The notes under the pieces were generated by a model that made no database searches, was not told the DNA's origin, and saw only the letters and a list, made by a program, of their open reading frames with translations. From Streptomyces kaniharaensis (lineage in GTDB: Bacteria > Actinomycetota > Actinomycetes > Streptomycetales > Streptomycetaceae), in NCBI RefSeq assembly GCF_009569385.1, contig NZ_WBOF01000003.1, forward strand, positions 62,001 to 126,000: 64,000 bases of DNA. Reading direction: 5' to 3'. Positions 17,042-25,731 of this stretch are shown piece by piece. How positions within the stretch are numbered: the stretch's first letter is position 1; every line of letters starts with the position of its first letter. Position numbers and translations under genes: made by a program.

Positions 17042-18031
17042 TCAGGCTCTGCGGGCAGAGGCTGTGAGTCGGTCGGCGAGCGCGAGGACGAGATCTCGGA
17101 GTTCGTCCGGTCGCTCGATGACGAACGGCCGGTCGAGCGAGGCAAGGACGGGAGGCAACCAGTCGAGCCGCTCTGCTCTCAATTCGACGTGGAGCCAACG
17201 CTCGGCGTGCGGATCCGTGCCTTCCGCGGGGGCGAGCTCCTCCACACTCGCGACGCTGGCGGGAAGTCGGGCGCGGATCTGTTCGACCGTCCCGTGGATC
17301 CGCAGGGTCACTTCGTGCCGGTACGCGGCCTTGGCGAGCCCTGACAGGACGCGCTGTGCCGGATCGAGTCCGGCGGGCGGCTCGAATGAGCCCGGCAGGG
17401 CCCTCGCGTCCGCGATGCGATCGAGCCGGAAAGTCCGGTCCTGGCCGATCTCGGGATCGGTGCCCGTGACGTACCACCGGCCCGCATGGGTGACGATCCC
17501 GTACGGATGCAGCGTGCGTTCGCTTCGCCGGCCGTCTCGGGTGGTGTACCTGATCGAGATCGGGCGGCGATGGCGTACCGCATCGGCGACGGCGAGCAGG
17601 ACCCCTGTCTCCGGGGTGGCCGACTCGCCAGGCGCAGCCGTGAAGGCGAGGGATTCCATGACGGCGTCGAGCCGACGGGCCAGACGCTCGGGCAGTGCCC
17701 GGCGGATCTTGGCCGCTGCCGTCTCGCCTGCGGTTTGAGTCGCCGTCAGCAACCCCGTCCTGCGGCCGGCGACGAGGCCGAGCAGCACGGCGAGCGCCTC
17801 GTCGTCGTTGAGCATGAGCGGAGGCAGGCGGTACCCGGGGGCGAGCCGGTACCCGCCGTAGCGGCCGCGGACCGCCTCGACGGGGATGTCGAGGTCGACC
17901 AGGTGGTCCACATATCGCCGCACGGTGCGCCCGTCGACGCCGAGCCGGTCGGCGAGTTCGGCCACCGTTCTGATGCCGCCCGACTGCAGGAGTTCCAGGA
18001 GGGTGAGCACGCGGCCGGTAGGTCGAGCCAT
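17042..18031 (-). CDS. WYL-domain transcriptional regulator (YafY/DeoR type)
   Basis: A 329-aa regulator. The N-terminal HTH (residues ~8-60) contains LLQSGGIRTVAELADRLGVD and VRRYVDHL. The WYL domain at about 145-215 has ISIRYTTRDGRRSERTLHP and the diagnostic GRWYVTGTD; a WCX-like C-terminal extension follows. WYL domains bind nucleic acid or small ligands. It is divergent from the VOC gene at 18126, with 94 bp between them, and probably controls it. A GTG six bases upstream is an alternative start. No ribosome-binding site is obvious, so a leaderless transcript is likely. Confidence 0.88.
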   Translation of the reverse strand: MARPTGRVLTLLELLQSGGIRTVAELADRLGVDGRTVRRYVDHLVDLDIPVEAVRGRYGGYRLAPGYRLPPLMLNDDEALAVLLGLVAGRRTGLLTATQTAGETAAAKIRRALPERLARRLDAVMESLAFTAAPGESATPETGVLLAVADAVRHRRPISIRYTTRDGRRSERTLHPYGIVTHAGRWYVTGTDPEIGQDRTFRLDRIADARALPGSFEPPAGLDPAQRVLSGLAKAAYRHEVTLRIHGTVEQIRARLPASVASVEELAPAEGTDPHAERWLHVELRAERLDWLPPVLASLDRPFVIERPDELRDLVLALADRLTASARRA

Positions 18032-18125
18032 GTCCACGAGCCTAGCGTCTATACCGGACCGATTCTGTCCACTATTTGCTCTAGCGTCCGAGGTGCAACG
18101 GCTTCACCAGCATGAGGAGATCACC

Positions 18126-18524
18126 ATGGACTTCGTTTCGATCCGGATCATCACCGGCGACATCGCGCGCCTCGTCGACTTCTACGAGCGGGCCACCGGA
18201 GTGCGGGCGGACTGGTCCACCGAGGATTTCGCCGAACTGCGGACCGCAGGCGCGACCCTCGCGATCGGCAGCACCCGCACCGTGGCGCTGTTCGCGCCCG
18301 GCTCAGCCCGTCCGGCCGACAACAGCACCGTGATCATCGAATTCCTCGTCGCCGACGTGGACGGCGTGTACCGGAACCTGGCCGATTTCGTCGCCGACTT
18401 CGTGACCGAGCCCACCACGATGCCCTGGGGCAACCGGTCGCTCCTGCTCCGCGACCCCGACGGCAACCTCGTCAACTTCTTCACCCCTGTCACGCCCGCG
18501 GCCATCGAGAAGTTCGCTCGCTGA
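18126..18524 (+). CDS. VOC (glyoxalase/bleomycin-resistance) family protein
   Basis: A 132-aa vicinal-oxygen-chelate protein. Strand-helix pattern VSIRIITGDIARLVDFYERATG at the N-terminus and LLLRDPDGNLVNFFTPV at the C-terminus identify the fold. The FDPDGN-like segment carries the second half of the metal or ligand site. Such proteins act as small dioxygenases, glyoxalases or drug-binding resistance proteins. Substrate unknown. GGAG lies before the ATG. Regulation by the divergent WYL protein is likely, and a terminator-like repeat follows. Confidence 0.85.
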   Translation: MDFVSIRIITGDIARLVDFYERATGVRADWSTEDFAELRTAGATLAIGSTRTVALFAPGSARPADNSTVIIEFLVADVDGVYRNLADFVADFVTEPTTMPWGNRSLLLRDPDGNLVNFFTPVTPAAIEKFAR

Positions 18525-18550
18525 CGACAGCGAAGCCGCCTGGCGAGGGC

Positions 18551-18601
18551 CCGTCCCCGGCCGCAGGCGCAGCGGGTCGTCATGCCTGCTGCCGGGGACG
18601 G
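18551..18601 (+). terminator. Inverted repeat after the VOC gene
   Basis: Arms CCGTCCCCGGC and GCCGGGGACGG, 11 bp each, separated by 29 nt, starting 27 bp after the stop. The long loop lowers confidence. Confidence 0.4.
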
Positions 18602-18728
18602 AACGGTCTCTGCGTTCACTTGACCGTTTTCGCCCTGTTGAGCAGTTCTGTCCCAGCGAACCCAGGCGCGGGGGCCGCCCGTCTACCCGTTGTGCTCCTG
18701 CCTGCCGACATGGTGCAGGGTGGATGTC

Positions 18729-19524
18729 ATGCTTGCTGATCATCACGAGTACGACGTGGTCGTCACGGCCGTGGCCCCGGCGGGGACCGCCGTCCACGTG
18801 GACGGGGCCGACGGCTTCATCGACCGGACCAAACACCCCTCATGGTGGTCGGACACTCCCCGCGCCGCGGTCGGCGACCGGATACGCGCAGTGGTACTGG
18901 ACGCCACCAGGACTCCGACACGGTTCAGCGCCCTGGCGAGCGACATACGGACGGCCCGGAGCCTGCGGCACACCGAACCACTGGTACGCCTGTGCCCGCC
19001 GCCCGGCGGCGGCCGCAGCACTGTGGAGTGGGCCGCCGTGGAGGAGGCGTTGGACATCGCCCTGCCAGCCGACTACAAGCGGCTCGTCCAGACGTACGGC
19101 GGCGGCCTCTTCGCGGGGGTGCTCTGGCTGCTGGAACCGGGCTGCCCGGATGCGATGTACGACCTGGTCACCCAGACCGCCGAACGCGAGGAGATCCTCG
19201 CCGAACTCTGGGAAGCGGGCGAGGACAAGCCGTCGGAACTCCATGAGGGCAACGCCAGGCTGGTGCCCTGGGGGTACGTGGAAGGTGCGGGACACTTCCT
19301 GTACTGGCTGGTCCGGCCCGGTGTCGAGCCGGAGGAATGGACCGTCATCCTCAATGAGGGGCGCGGCCCCTTCTGGGAGGGCCTATCCGGCCTCGTGCAG
19401 CCAGTTCCTCCTCGATGTGGTGGCCGGCACGACGACGTCGTTCTACTTCACCGACCTCGACGACATCGTTGACCCGGACGACAGGACGCGCTTCTCACCC
19501 AACTCGCAGATCCTCGGCCAGTAG
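18729..19524 (+). pseudogene. Frameshifted SMI1/KNR4 (SUKH) family gene
   Basis: The frame from ATG 18729 encodes an N-terminal beta domain and then a SUKH domain: WAAVEEALDIALPADYKRLV, then YGGGLFAGVLWLLEPG. Near 19390-19410 the similarity jumps to the +1 frame, which continues FLLDVVAGTTTSFYFTDLDD and ends RFSPNSQILGQ at 19524, the normal SUKH C-terminus. One extra base in CCGGCCTCG would account for it. It is either a recent inactivating frameshift or a sequencing error. If intact the protein would be about 264 aa. Confidence 0.7.
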
Positions 19525-19673
19525 GAGCAGGCGGTGGGGGGCGTGCCGGCAATCCGTTCGGGCTTGCCTGTCCTGCGCCGCTACGTTCGTTGAATCGAGT
19601 CCGTCTCGCGCAATCCAGTGTCCATGCAGGTCAGGACAACCGCAGACGCCCGGGGGCGGCTTCGGTGCGCCGA

Positions 19674-19802
19674 TCAGAAGCCGACGATCTGCAGGTTCGC
19701 GAGGCTGTCGGGCCACAGCAAGTGCTCGCCGGCGAGGTAGAAGGTGTGGGCGTCGGCACCCATCGTGAAGCCCGTGATCCCGTTCGGGCGCCGACCGTCC
19801 AC
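19674..19802 (-). pseudogene. Short gene remnant or 42-aa ORF
   Basis: The frame VDGRRPNGITGFTMGADAH followed by TFYLAGEHLLWPDSLANLQ reads like the C-terminus of a normal protein. It starts directly after an in-frame stop at a GTG preceded by GGAG. I do not recognise the family. It may be the 3' remnant of a truncated gene or a tiny independent ORF. Confidence 0.3.
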
Positions 19803-19865
19803 CCGTCAACTCCACACGGTGCGCAGAGGATCGCCCGGTTGCGCCCAAGGTGGGCGGTAATGCCC

Positions 19866-20486
19866 TCAGGAGGAGGGGACAGGGGGCGGGATGCGGGCCA
19901 GAAGTTCCCGGGCGATCTGGTTCAGCTGTGCGGTGATCTCTTGCGGGGAGCGCTGTGGACCGCCGTTCTCCCAGTGTGCCGCTACCGCGTCGATCAGAGG
20001 GTTCAACTCCTCGCAGCGCCCATAGGCCTCTGCCACGTTGTAGAAGATGAGCGCGATGCCCTCCGCGGGGTCGAGCCAGCCGCCGACGATCTCGGAAGCC
20101 CACCAGCGGGCGAGCGCCAGGCGGCCCTCCCAGTAGTCCTCGGGCGGGTGGAAACCGAAACCGAGCTCGTCCATCACCCGGCCGAACAACTCCGGGGCCA
20201 GATCGTGCTCGCAGCGGTTCAGCGCGGCAAGGTGCAGCAGCGACGGTGTGTCGACGCCGGCGCACAGGGCACGCAGAGCAGCTTCGATCAAAAGCTCAGG
20301 TTCACCGTGCCGCCCGTCGGCCCATGAGTGGGCGATCTCCCGCAGTTCCTGCACCGCGTCAGCCACCGTCGCAGATGCTCCCCCTATCGACATGACGGAA
20401 TGCTGCCACGCGCCGTTCGGCAGCCGAAAACGGATATCTCGTTGGCCCACCACGGGCCGGATGTTCTCCACCGCCGACAGCACCAC
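19866..20486 (-). CDS. Hypothetical helical protein
   Basis: A 206-aa soluble protein rich in Trp, Leu and Glu: ELREIAHSWADGRHGEPELL, HLAALNRCEHDLAPELFGRV, DYWEGRLALARWWASEIVGG, and EELNPLIDAVAAHWENGG. I recognise no family. The GTG start at 20486 keeps 31 coding-like N-terminal residues. An ATG at 20393 is an alternative. Its 5' side lies only 33 bp from the left end of the insertion element at 20521, so its promoter may have been displaced. Confidence 0.6.
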   Translation of the reverse strand: MVLSAVENIRPVVGQRDIRFRLPNGAWQHSVMSIGGASATVADAVQELREIAHSWADGRHGEPELLIEAALRALCAGVDTPSLLHLAALNRCEHDLAPELFGRVMDELGFGFHPPEDYWEGRLALARWWASEIVGGWLDPAEGIALIFYNVAEAYGRCEELNPLIDAVAAHWENGGPQRSPQEITAQLNQIARELLARIPPPVPSS

Positions 20487-20520
20487 GCCCTCATCAACGC
20501 GCTGAGGACACCGTCACCTA

Positions 20521-20540
20521 GTGCCGCATCAGGCAACGTT
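20521..20540 (+). repeat. Left terminal inverted repeat
   Basis: GTGCCGCATCAGGCAACGTT, an exact reverse complement of 22137-22156, abutting TA at 20519-20520. Confidence 0.9.
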
Positions 20541-20617
20541 TGCCCTGCTCTGATGCCGCTGGACAAGAGCTGATCGGCACCAGTTGATCAAGGATCTGTG
20601 CTCGTATCCTGTGCCGC

Positions 20618-20914
20618 ATGGCCGATGACATGGAGATCGAGCGCTACCGGCATGAGACCGTGGAGCTGACGGTGGGGGAGCTACTCGAAGCCCTCAGCGA
20701 ATTGCCCGCCGAGGCCCCGATTCGTATCGACGTGCCGCTGAGCCCGAGGTCAGGCGAGACGCGCGACTCGGTTGACTCGGGCGTCAGCCACTTCGTGGTG
20801 AGCGGTGTCGTCCTTCATGACGCCGACTACCTCTACCGGGACGAAGTGGTCCTCCAGGCAGATTTCTGCTCCGCGTGGTACGTACGTCCCGTCACGCCGA
20901 GGGACGAGGGGTGA
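20618..20914 (+). CDS. DUF6225-like small protein (IS passenger)
   Basis: A 98-aa protein with HETVELTVGELLEALSELP, then APIRIDVPLSP, HFVVSGVVLHDAD and a C-terminal ADFCSAWYVRP. The order (GELL..L..VP...P..V.V, then a beta sheet ending Y.RP) matches my memory of DUF6225 proteins of streptomycetes. Function unknown. It lies inside the outer inverted repeats of the insertion element but is not needed for IS630 transposition, so it is best seen as captured cargo. The ATG at 20618 is used, with another in-frame ATG 12 bp later. Confidence 0.65.
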   Translation: MADDMEIERYRHETVELTVGELLEALSELPAEAPIRIDVPLSPRSGETRDSVDSGVSHFVVSGVVLHDADYLYRDEVVLQADFCSAWYVRPVTPRDEG

Positions 20915-20930
20915 CCTGGCCGGCCCCGCG

Positions 20931-20956
20931 ATGGCAGATCAGGCGATGTTCGCCCT
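20931..20956 (+). repeat. Degenerate internal copy of the IS end
   Basis: ATGGCAGATCAGGCGATGTT matches the outer 20-bp end at 14 of 20 positions, with the shared core ATCAGGC-N-A-N-GTT followed by GCCCT in both. It overlaps the transposase stop region and marks where the left end of a normal 1.2-kb IS630-type element would be expected. Confidence 0.5.
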
Positions 20957-22072
20957 ATTGACGACCGCGCTGAGGCGTTCGTCGGCAGCGTGCTTGTTTC
21001 GCCAGATGATGTAGCGGCGGATCATGCTTCCCTGCTCCTTGTGGCTCTGGTGGTCGGTGCCGTCGAGGGCGAAGTAGCGCAGGGCGGTGAACTGGGCTTC
21101 GATCCGGTTGAGCCAGGAGCTATTGGTCGGGGTGTAGGCGATCTCCACGTTGTTCGCCGCCGCCCAGGTCCCGACCCGCTGGCACCGCTTCGTCGTCAGG
21201 TGCGGTGAGTAGTTGTCGCAGATGATCGCAATGCGAACGTCCGCCGCGTACAGCGAGCGCAGGTAGCGGCAGAACTCCAGGAACTTGGACCGGTTCTTGG
21301 TCTTCTTGATGTGCCCGTAGAGCTGGTCCTTGGCGAGGTCGTAGGCGGCGAACAGGTGCCGGACGCCGTGCGGTCGGGTGTAGGTGGCCCGACGCCGGGG
21401 TCTGGGCTCGCGATCGGGGGCCTTGCCCTTGCCACCGCGTTCGGCCCACTGCCGACCGGGGTGCGGTTGGAGGTTGAGTGGCCCGAACTCGTCCAGACAG
21501 AAGACGACTTCGGGCTCACCTTTCTCGGGTATGACCTCGCCGTCGGCGATCGCGTAGAGGTGCTCGACGCGGGCCTTCTTCGCTTCGTAGTCGGGATCCT
21601 TCGAGGTCTTCCAGGTCTTCACGCGTTGAAAGGAGACGCCCTCCTCGCGGAGCAGGACCCGAAGGCCCTCATGGCTGATGTCGTCGACCACCCCCTCGGC
21701 GACCAGGAAGTCGGCCAGCTTGGCCAGGCTCCAGGTCGAAAAGGGCAGGCCGTGCTCGGCCGGCTTGGACTTGGCGATCTTCTTGATCTCCCGGCGCTCG
21801 GGCAGCGTGAAGGTCCTGGGCCGTCCGCCCTTGTATTTCGGGTAGAGCGAGTCGAAGCCGTCGGCATTGAAGTTGTGGATCACGTCGCGGACCCGGTCCG
21901 CGCTGGTGAACGTGACCTCGGCGATCTTCGCCACGGGCATGCGCTGGGCAGAGAGCAACACCATGTGGGCCCGCCGCCAGGTCACCACCGACCCAGCGCC
22001 CCGGCGGACAATCCGCAGCAGCCGTCTGCCCTCGTCGTCATCGATCTCACGGACCTGCACGCGTTCAGCCAC
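20939..22072 (-). CDS. IS630 family transposase
   Basis: A 377-aa DDE transposase with an N-terminal HTH (RRAHMVLLSAQRMPVAKIAE, then VRDVIHNFNADGFDSLYPKY) followed by the GGRPRTFTLPERREI linker typical of the family. The catalytic triad lies in VVFCLDEFGPL (first Asp, ~residue 190), IAIICDNYSPHL (second Asp, ~285) and SSWLNRIEAQF (Glu, ~323). The reading frame is uninterrupted, so the enzyme is likely active. GTG at 22072 begins the family-like N-terminus. An upstream start would add atypical residues. Confidence 0.9.
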   Translation of the reverse strand: MAERVQVREIDDDEGRRLLRIVRRGAGSVVTWRRAHMVLLSAQRMPVAKIAEVTFTSADRVRDVIHNFNADGFDSLYPKYKGGRPRTFTLPERREIKKIAKSKPAEHGLPFSTWSLAKLADFLVAEGVVDDISHEGLRVLLREEGVSFQRVKTWKTSKDPDYEAKKARVEHLYAIADGEVIPEKGEPEVVFCLDEFGPLNLQPHPGRQWAERGGKGKAPDREPRPRRRATYTRPHGVRHLFAAYDLAKDQLYGHIKKTKNRSKFLEFCRYLRSLYAADVRIAIICDNYSPHLTTKRCQRVGTWAAANNVEIAYTPTNSSWLNRIEAQFTALRYFALDGTDHQSHKEQGSMIRRYIIWRNKHAADERLSAVVNRANIA

Positions 22073-22136
22073 GTGATCATTCTGACCGTCCGGTGCCGCC
22101 CGGCACAGCAACCAGGCGACAGGTCACGACGGGGCG

Positions 22137-22156
22137 AACGTTGCCTGATGCGGCAC
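22137..22156 (-). repeat. Right terminal inverted repeat
   Basis: AACGTTGCCTGATGCGGCAC, the exact inverse of the left end, followed by TA at 22157-22158. Confidence 0.9.
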
Positions 22157-22158
22157 TA

Positions 22159-22313
22159 GGAGGGCCCCTGGCCGTGCCGATACATGCCGATCGTATGACC
22201 TCCCCCACCCCGTCATCGAACGCCACCGCCCCGCCCCCACCCCGCTGCACCCGCCGGTAGAACTCCGCGGACCGCTCGACGTCGACGGCCGGGATCTCCA
22301 GGTTGTGCGGTAC
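22159..22313 (-). pseudogene. N-terminal fragment of a VOC-family gene cut by the IS
   Basis: The minus-strand frame reads VPHNLEIPAVDVERSAEFYR, then VAFDDGVGEVIR, which resembles the first half of a glyoxalase-like protein with an internal deletion. The frame runs into the right end of the insertion element without its own stop, and no start codon is visible. It is probably debris of a gene disrupted at this locus. Confidence 0.4.
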
Positions 22314-22465
22314 GCCGTCAGTGCGGCGGCGGTGCGGGCGGCCGAGGTGACGGGGTCACATCGCGAGGCGGAGCGGGGGAACGGGCTCAACACCGTACGG
22401 CCCGCGGTGAGTCGACTGTTGCCGGCCAGCGCCGGGTCCCCGGTGCCGGGCCGCGCGGTGGTGCG

Positions 22466-23212
22466 TCACTCGCTGCGGGTGGTGAGGCGTCCGGCGGCTT
22501 CGAGCCGTGCGAGGCGGTCGTGTTCCCTGTCGGCCCACTGCCGTGCCCGGTCGGGATCCAGCGGGGTGCCGTGGCCGACGTGGAGGGTGGTGGGGTTGAG
22601 GGCGAGCATCTCGCGCAGGCTGGCGAGGTTCTGCCGGGGGTCGTCGTGGAAGGGCGGGTTGGCGGGCTTGCCGGGGATGAGGCCCATGAAGGAGTTCGCG
22701 ATCAGGTCGCCGGCGATGAGGTCGCCGTCGTCGGTGAGGACGGAGACCGATCCGGCGGTGTGGCCGGGAGTGGGCATGATGCGCGCCGCGAGGCCGAAGT
22801 CGTCCAGGCTCGTCTCGCCGCGGATGAGCACCGCGGGTTCGAAGGGTTCCGCTCGGGCGTGGAGCTTCTGGTTGCGGTCCATCAGGCGGCCCATCGGGCC
22901 GGTGGGCAGGTAGGGTTCGCGGACCCGGCCGGAGCGGTACGGCCCGAGGTCGGCGACGTGGCCGGCGAGGGGCGCGCCGGTGAGCCGGTGCAGTTCGGCG
23001 GCGGAGCCGAAGTGGTCGATGTGGCCGTGGGTGATGACGATCAGTGCGACGTCGGTGGGGTCGACGCCGTGGGCGGTGATCTGGTCGTGGATCTTTTGGC
23101 CGCTGCCGGGGGTTCCGGCGTCGACGATGACGGGACGGCGGCCGAGCAGCAGGTAGGCGTTGATGTTGTGCCGGCCCATGACCGGGATGGGGACGACCTT
23201 CGTGCGGGACAT
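22466..23212 (-). CDS. MBL-fold metallo-hydrolase
   Basis: A 248-aa metallo-beta-lactamase-fold enzyme. The metal motif THGHIDHFG (HxHxDH, ~residue 61-69) is intact, followed by the third-His loop in PTPGHTAGSVSVLTDDGDLIAGD (Asp bridging) and the final VGHGTPLD His. Family members hydrolyse thioesters, lactones or similar bonds. Substrate unknown. GGAGG precedes the ATG. It follows the GlxA-type regulator by 109 bp in the same direction and may be in its operon. Confidence 0.9.
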   Translation of the reverse strand: MSRTKVVPIPVMGRHNINAYLLLGRRPVIVDAGTPGSGQKIHDQITAHGVDPTDVALIVITHGHIDHFGSAAELHRLTGAPLAGHVADLGPYRSGRVREPYLPTGPMGRLMDRNQKLHARAEPFEPAVLIRGETSLDDFGLAARIMPTPGHTAGSVSVLTDDGDLIAGDLIANSFMGLIPGKPANPPFHDDPRQNLASLREMLALNPTTLHVGHGTPLDPDRARQWADREHDRLARLEAAGRLTTRSE

Positions 23213-23321
23213 GGTTTTCCTCCGAGGTGTGCTGGTCGATGCCGCGTGCGGGCACGGCGAAGCTCGGCTTGCCGGTGCGTGGGCGCGCCCGGTGGCTGGC
23301 AGGCGGTGTGGGTGGTGTGGG

Positions 23322-24296
23322 TCAGAAGCGGCGGCGGTACTCGGCCGGGGTGGTGCCCAGCCGCCGGCGGAAGACGCGGTGCAGCGTCTCCACGGAGCCG
23401 AGGCCGCTGGCGGCGGCGACCTCCGGCAGGCTGCGGTCGCTGTCCTCCAGCAGTCGCCGGGCGGCCTCCAGCCTGGCCGCCTCCACATAGGCGGCCGGTG
23501 TCGTGGAGGTGCGCTGGTGGAACAACCGGGTGAAGTGCCGCGTGCTCAGGTGGGTGCGGGCCGCGAGGGCTTCGAGGGAGAGGTCCTCGGCGAGATGGTC
23601 GGCGATCCACCTGCGCAGCTCGTCGATCCGGTCGTCCGAGGAGCTCTGGACGGACAGCGGCACGCTGAACTGGCTCTGCCCGCCGGAGCGTTTGACGTAC
23701 ATCACCATCATGCGGGCGGTCGCGAGGGCGAGGTCCTGGCCGTGGTCCTCGGCGACCATGGCGAGCGCCATGTCCATCCCCGAGGTGACGCCGGCGCAGG
23801 TCCACACCTGCCCGTCCCGGATGAAGATCGGATCGGGATCGACGTGGACGCCGGGGTGTTCGGCTGCCAGTCGGCCCGCGGTGAGCCAGTGGGTCGTGGC
23901 GGGTCGGCCCTCCAGCAGCCCGGCGGCGGCCAGCAGGTGCGCGCCCGCGCAGATCGACCCGGTCCGCCGGGCCCGGGGTGCCGCACGGCGGAGCCAGTGG
24001 GTGACCTCGTGGTCGATCACCGGCTCCACACCGCCGTCGACGAGCTCGATCGCCCCCGACACCAGCAGCGTGTCGATCGGGCCGGCCACATCGTCGAAGG
24101 CCAGGTCGGCCATCAGCCGCACGCCGCTGGAGGTGGTCACCGGGCCGCCGTCGGCCGTCGCGATCTGCACGAGGTAACCGGGCCGGTCAGCTCCGGCGAC
24201 CCGGGAGGCGACGGAGAACACCTCGGCCGGTCCGGTGGCGTCCAGCAGCTCGATGCCGGGGAAGGCGACGATCACGACGCGGTGCGGTTGGGGCAT
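23322..24296 (-). CDS. GlxA family transcriptional regulator (DJ-1/PfpI plus AraC)
   Basis: A 324-aa two-domain regulator. Residues ~1-185 form a DJ-1/PfpI domain starting HRVVIVAFPGIELLDATGPA, with the nucleophile-elbow-like GSICAGAHLLAAAG (Cys ~112). Residues ~225-324 are an AraC HTH pair with LEALAARTHLSTRHFTRLFH and the second helix-turn-helix VAAASGLGSVETLHRVFRRR. GlxA-type proteins sense small metabolites and often control adjacent catabolic genes, here plausibly the MBL hydrolase downstream. ATG 24296 opens the first conserved strand. Confidence 0.92.
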   Translation of the reverse strand: MPQPHRVVIVAFPGIELLDATGPAEVFSVASRVAGADRPGYLVQIATADGGPVTTSSGVRLMADLAFDDVAGPIDTLLVSGAIELVDGGVEPVIDHEVTHWLRRAAPRARRTGSICAGAHLLAAAGLLEGRPATTHWLTAGRLAAEHPGVHVDPDPIFIRDGQVWTCAGVTSGMDMALAMVAEDHGQDLALATARMMVMYVKRSGGQSQFSVPLSVQSSSDDRIDELRRWIADHLAEDLSLEALAARTHLSTRHFTRLFHQRTSTTPAAYVEAARLEAARRLLEDSDRSLPEVAAASGLGSVETLHRVFRRRLGTTPAEYRRRF

Positions 24297-24690
24297 GCCC
24301 TGATCATTCCGTCCGATCGGACATGGCTGCAATGACCAGAATCTGTCACATCAGGCCATCGGAAGGGGTGGCCGACGGCAGCGCCAGGAGGTTCAAGGAA
24401 ACCGGACCCGTGCGGGCGACCTCTGACCGTTGGCCCACCACACCAGCAGCGGAGGCCGGACGTCGCGGGCAACGGGCGTGTCGGCTCGGGTCAGCGGGCG
24501 AGGAGGATCCGCTTGCGCAGGAGGTCCACACCGTCTTTGGCGCCCGCCCGGACGAGGGCACACGGTGGGCACTGGTGACCGTCCGCCAGCGGGCTTGGGC
24601 GGCTCGACGAGCTCGAACACCATCGCGAGGGCCGCGGCCGGGCTGCCGGCACCACGGGTGACCTGGTGCGGAGCCTGACGGTGGAGAACG
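24297..24690. other. Intergenic region with a possible C-terminal remnant
   Basis: No intact gene. On the minus strand a frame ending at 24491 reads CALVRAGAKDGVDLLRKRIL before its stop and looks like the tail of a lost protein, but it is too short to classify. Confidence 0.3.
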
Positions 24691-25584
24691 TCACCGGACC
24701 GGCCGCCGCCGGACCAGACTGCCCGGTGGCACACTGCGCAGTCGTACGGCCGGGCGTCGGGCGTGGCGCGGGCGGGGCGGGACGAGAGGCTCCGGAGGTG
24801 TGGGGCGGGGCGAGCGGAGGCTGACGGCCCCGAGGCCGGCCACCAGCACTTCGAGGAGCAACTGTACGGTGAAGCTCTGCAGCCAGACGCCCAGCAGTCC
24901 GAGCATCAGGGCCACGGCCGCCAGGATCGTGAGCGCCCAGCTCGGATCGCGGTCCCATGCGGAACCGGTGTCGCCGCGCCAGCTGCGACGAGCCTTCGAC
25001 AGCGTCGCCGCGAGCAGCAGGCCAACACCGGTGATCCCGGCCAGGAACATGTACGGACCGTCGGTCGGCAACTCCTCCGCGAACTGCCGGCGTCCGGACC
25101 ACACCACCGAAACCGGCTCGCCCTCCCAACGGACGACCTCGACCTGGTCGCCCGGGTGGACGCTGCTGAGCACAGGCTCGGTACCGTGCAGGCGGATGCC
25201 CTCCCGGCCGTCCCCGCCGAGGGCCCGGACCACGATCCGGTCGTCCGGGTCCTTGCCGACCTCCGCATGCACCTCGAGCGTCAGCTCGGTGCTGGCGGCC
25301 AGACAGTCGCTTCGGGTCACGGCGGCCGGGCATGGCAGGGCGGCCCGGTACCGGTCGGCATTGTGGAACGCCGGTGGCAGCAGGGTGACAAACCAGACCA
25401 GGACCACCAGCTCGAACGCCGCCGCTACGGCCAGCACCCCGGCGACTGTCCGGCGGGGCCGCCGTGGCCTGGTAGCTGGGGCAGCGGCCTCCCGCCGCTC
25501 CCGGATGGTCCGCGCCCGCTCGGCCGCCCTGAGCCACTGCCGGTCCGCCGCGCGCTGCCGCGCCCTGGATTGCTGGTACCGCAC
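24691..25584 (-). CDS. Multi-pass membrane protein of unknown function
   Basis: A 297-aa protein with an Arg-rich cytoplasmic N-terminus (~45 residues), a transmembrane helix at about 47-68 (VAGVLAVAAAFELVVLVWFV), an exported domain of ~110 residues with two Cys (LPCPAAV and SDCLAA, likely a disulfide), and three further hydrophobic helices from about residue 178 on (YMFLAGITGVGLLLAATL; WALTILAAVALMLGLLGVWL; QLLLEVLVAGLGAVSL), ending in a basic Pro-rich tail. The GTG start has AAGGGGA upstream. No family recognised. Confidence 0.7.
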   Translation of the reverse strand: MRYQQSRARQRAADRQWLRAAERARTIRERREAAAPATRPRRPRRTVAGVLAVAAAFELVVLVWFVTLLPPAFHNADRYRAALPCPAAVTRSDCLAASTELTLEVHAEVGKDPDDRIVVRALGGDGREGIRLHGTEPVLSSVHPGDQVEVVRWEGEPVSVVWSGRRQFAEELPTDGPYMFLAGITGVGLLLAATLSKARRSWRGDTGSAWDRDPSWALTILAAVALMLGLLGVWLQSFTVQLLLEVLVAGLGAVSLRSPRPTPPEPLVPPRPRHARRPAVRLRSVPPGSLVRRRPVR

Positions 25585-25731
25585 TGTTCCCCTTCGAGAC
25601 GATCACCTCTGGCTGAGGCGGCCGTCACCTTACGCAGTGCGGCACTGAGCCCAGACACCGCCCCCGACTGCTGTGTCTGCCGTGGACAGCGACCCTGTTG
25701 CCCTTTCGGGGGGCCAGAGCCGGGCAGCGGC

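Larger units (their letters stand above)
20521..22156. mobile_element. IS630-like insertion element with passenger gene
   Basis: A 1636-bp element bounded by perfect 20-bp terminal inverted repeats (GTGCCGCATCAGGCAACGTT) and flanked on both sides by TA (20519-20520 and 22157-22158), the target duplication expected of the IS630/Tc1 group. It encodes a complete DDE transposase on the minus strand and, on the plus strand between the left end and the transposase, a 98-aa DUF6225-like protein. A second, degenerate copy of the end sequence lies internally at 20931. Confidence 0.85.
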
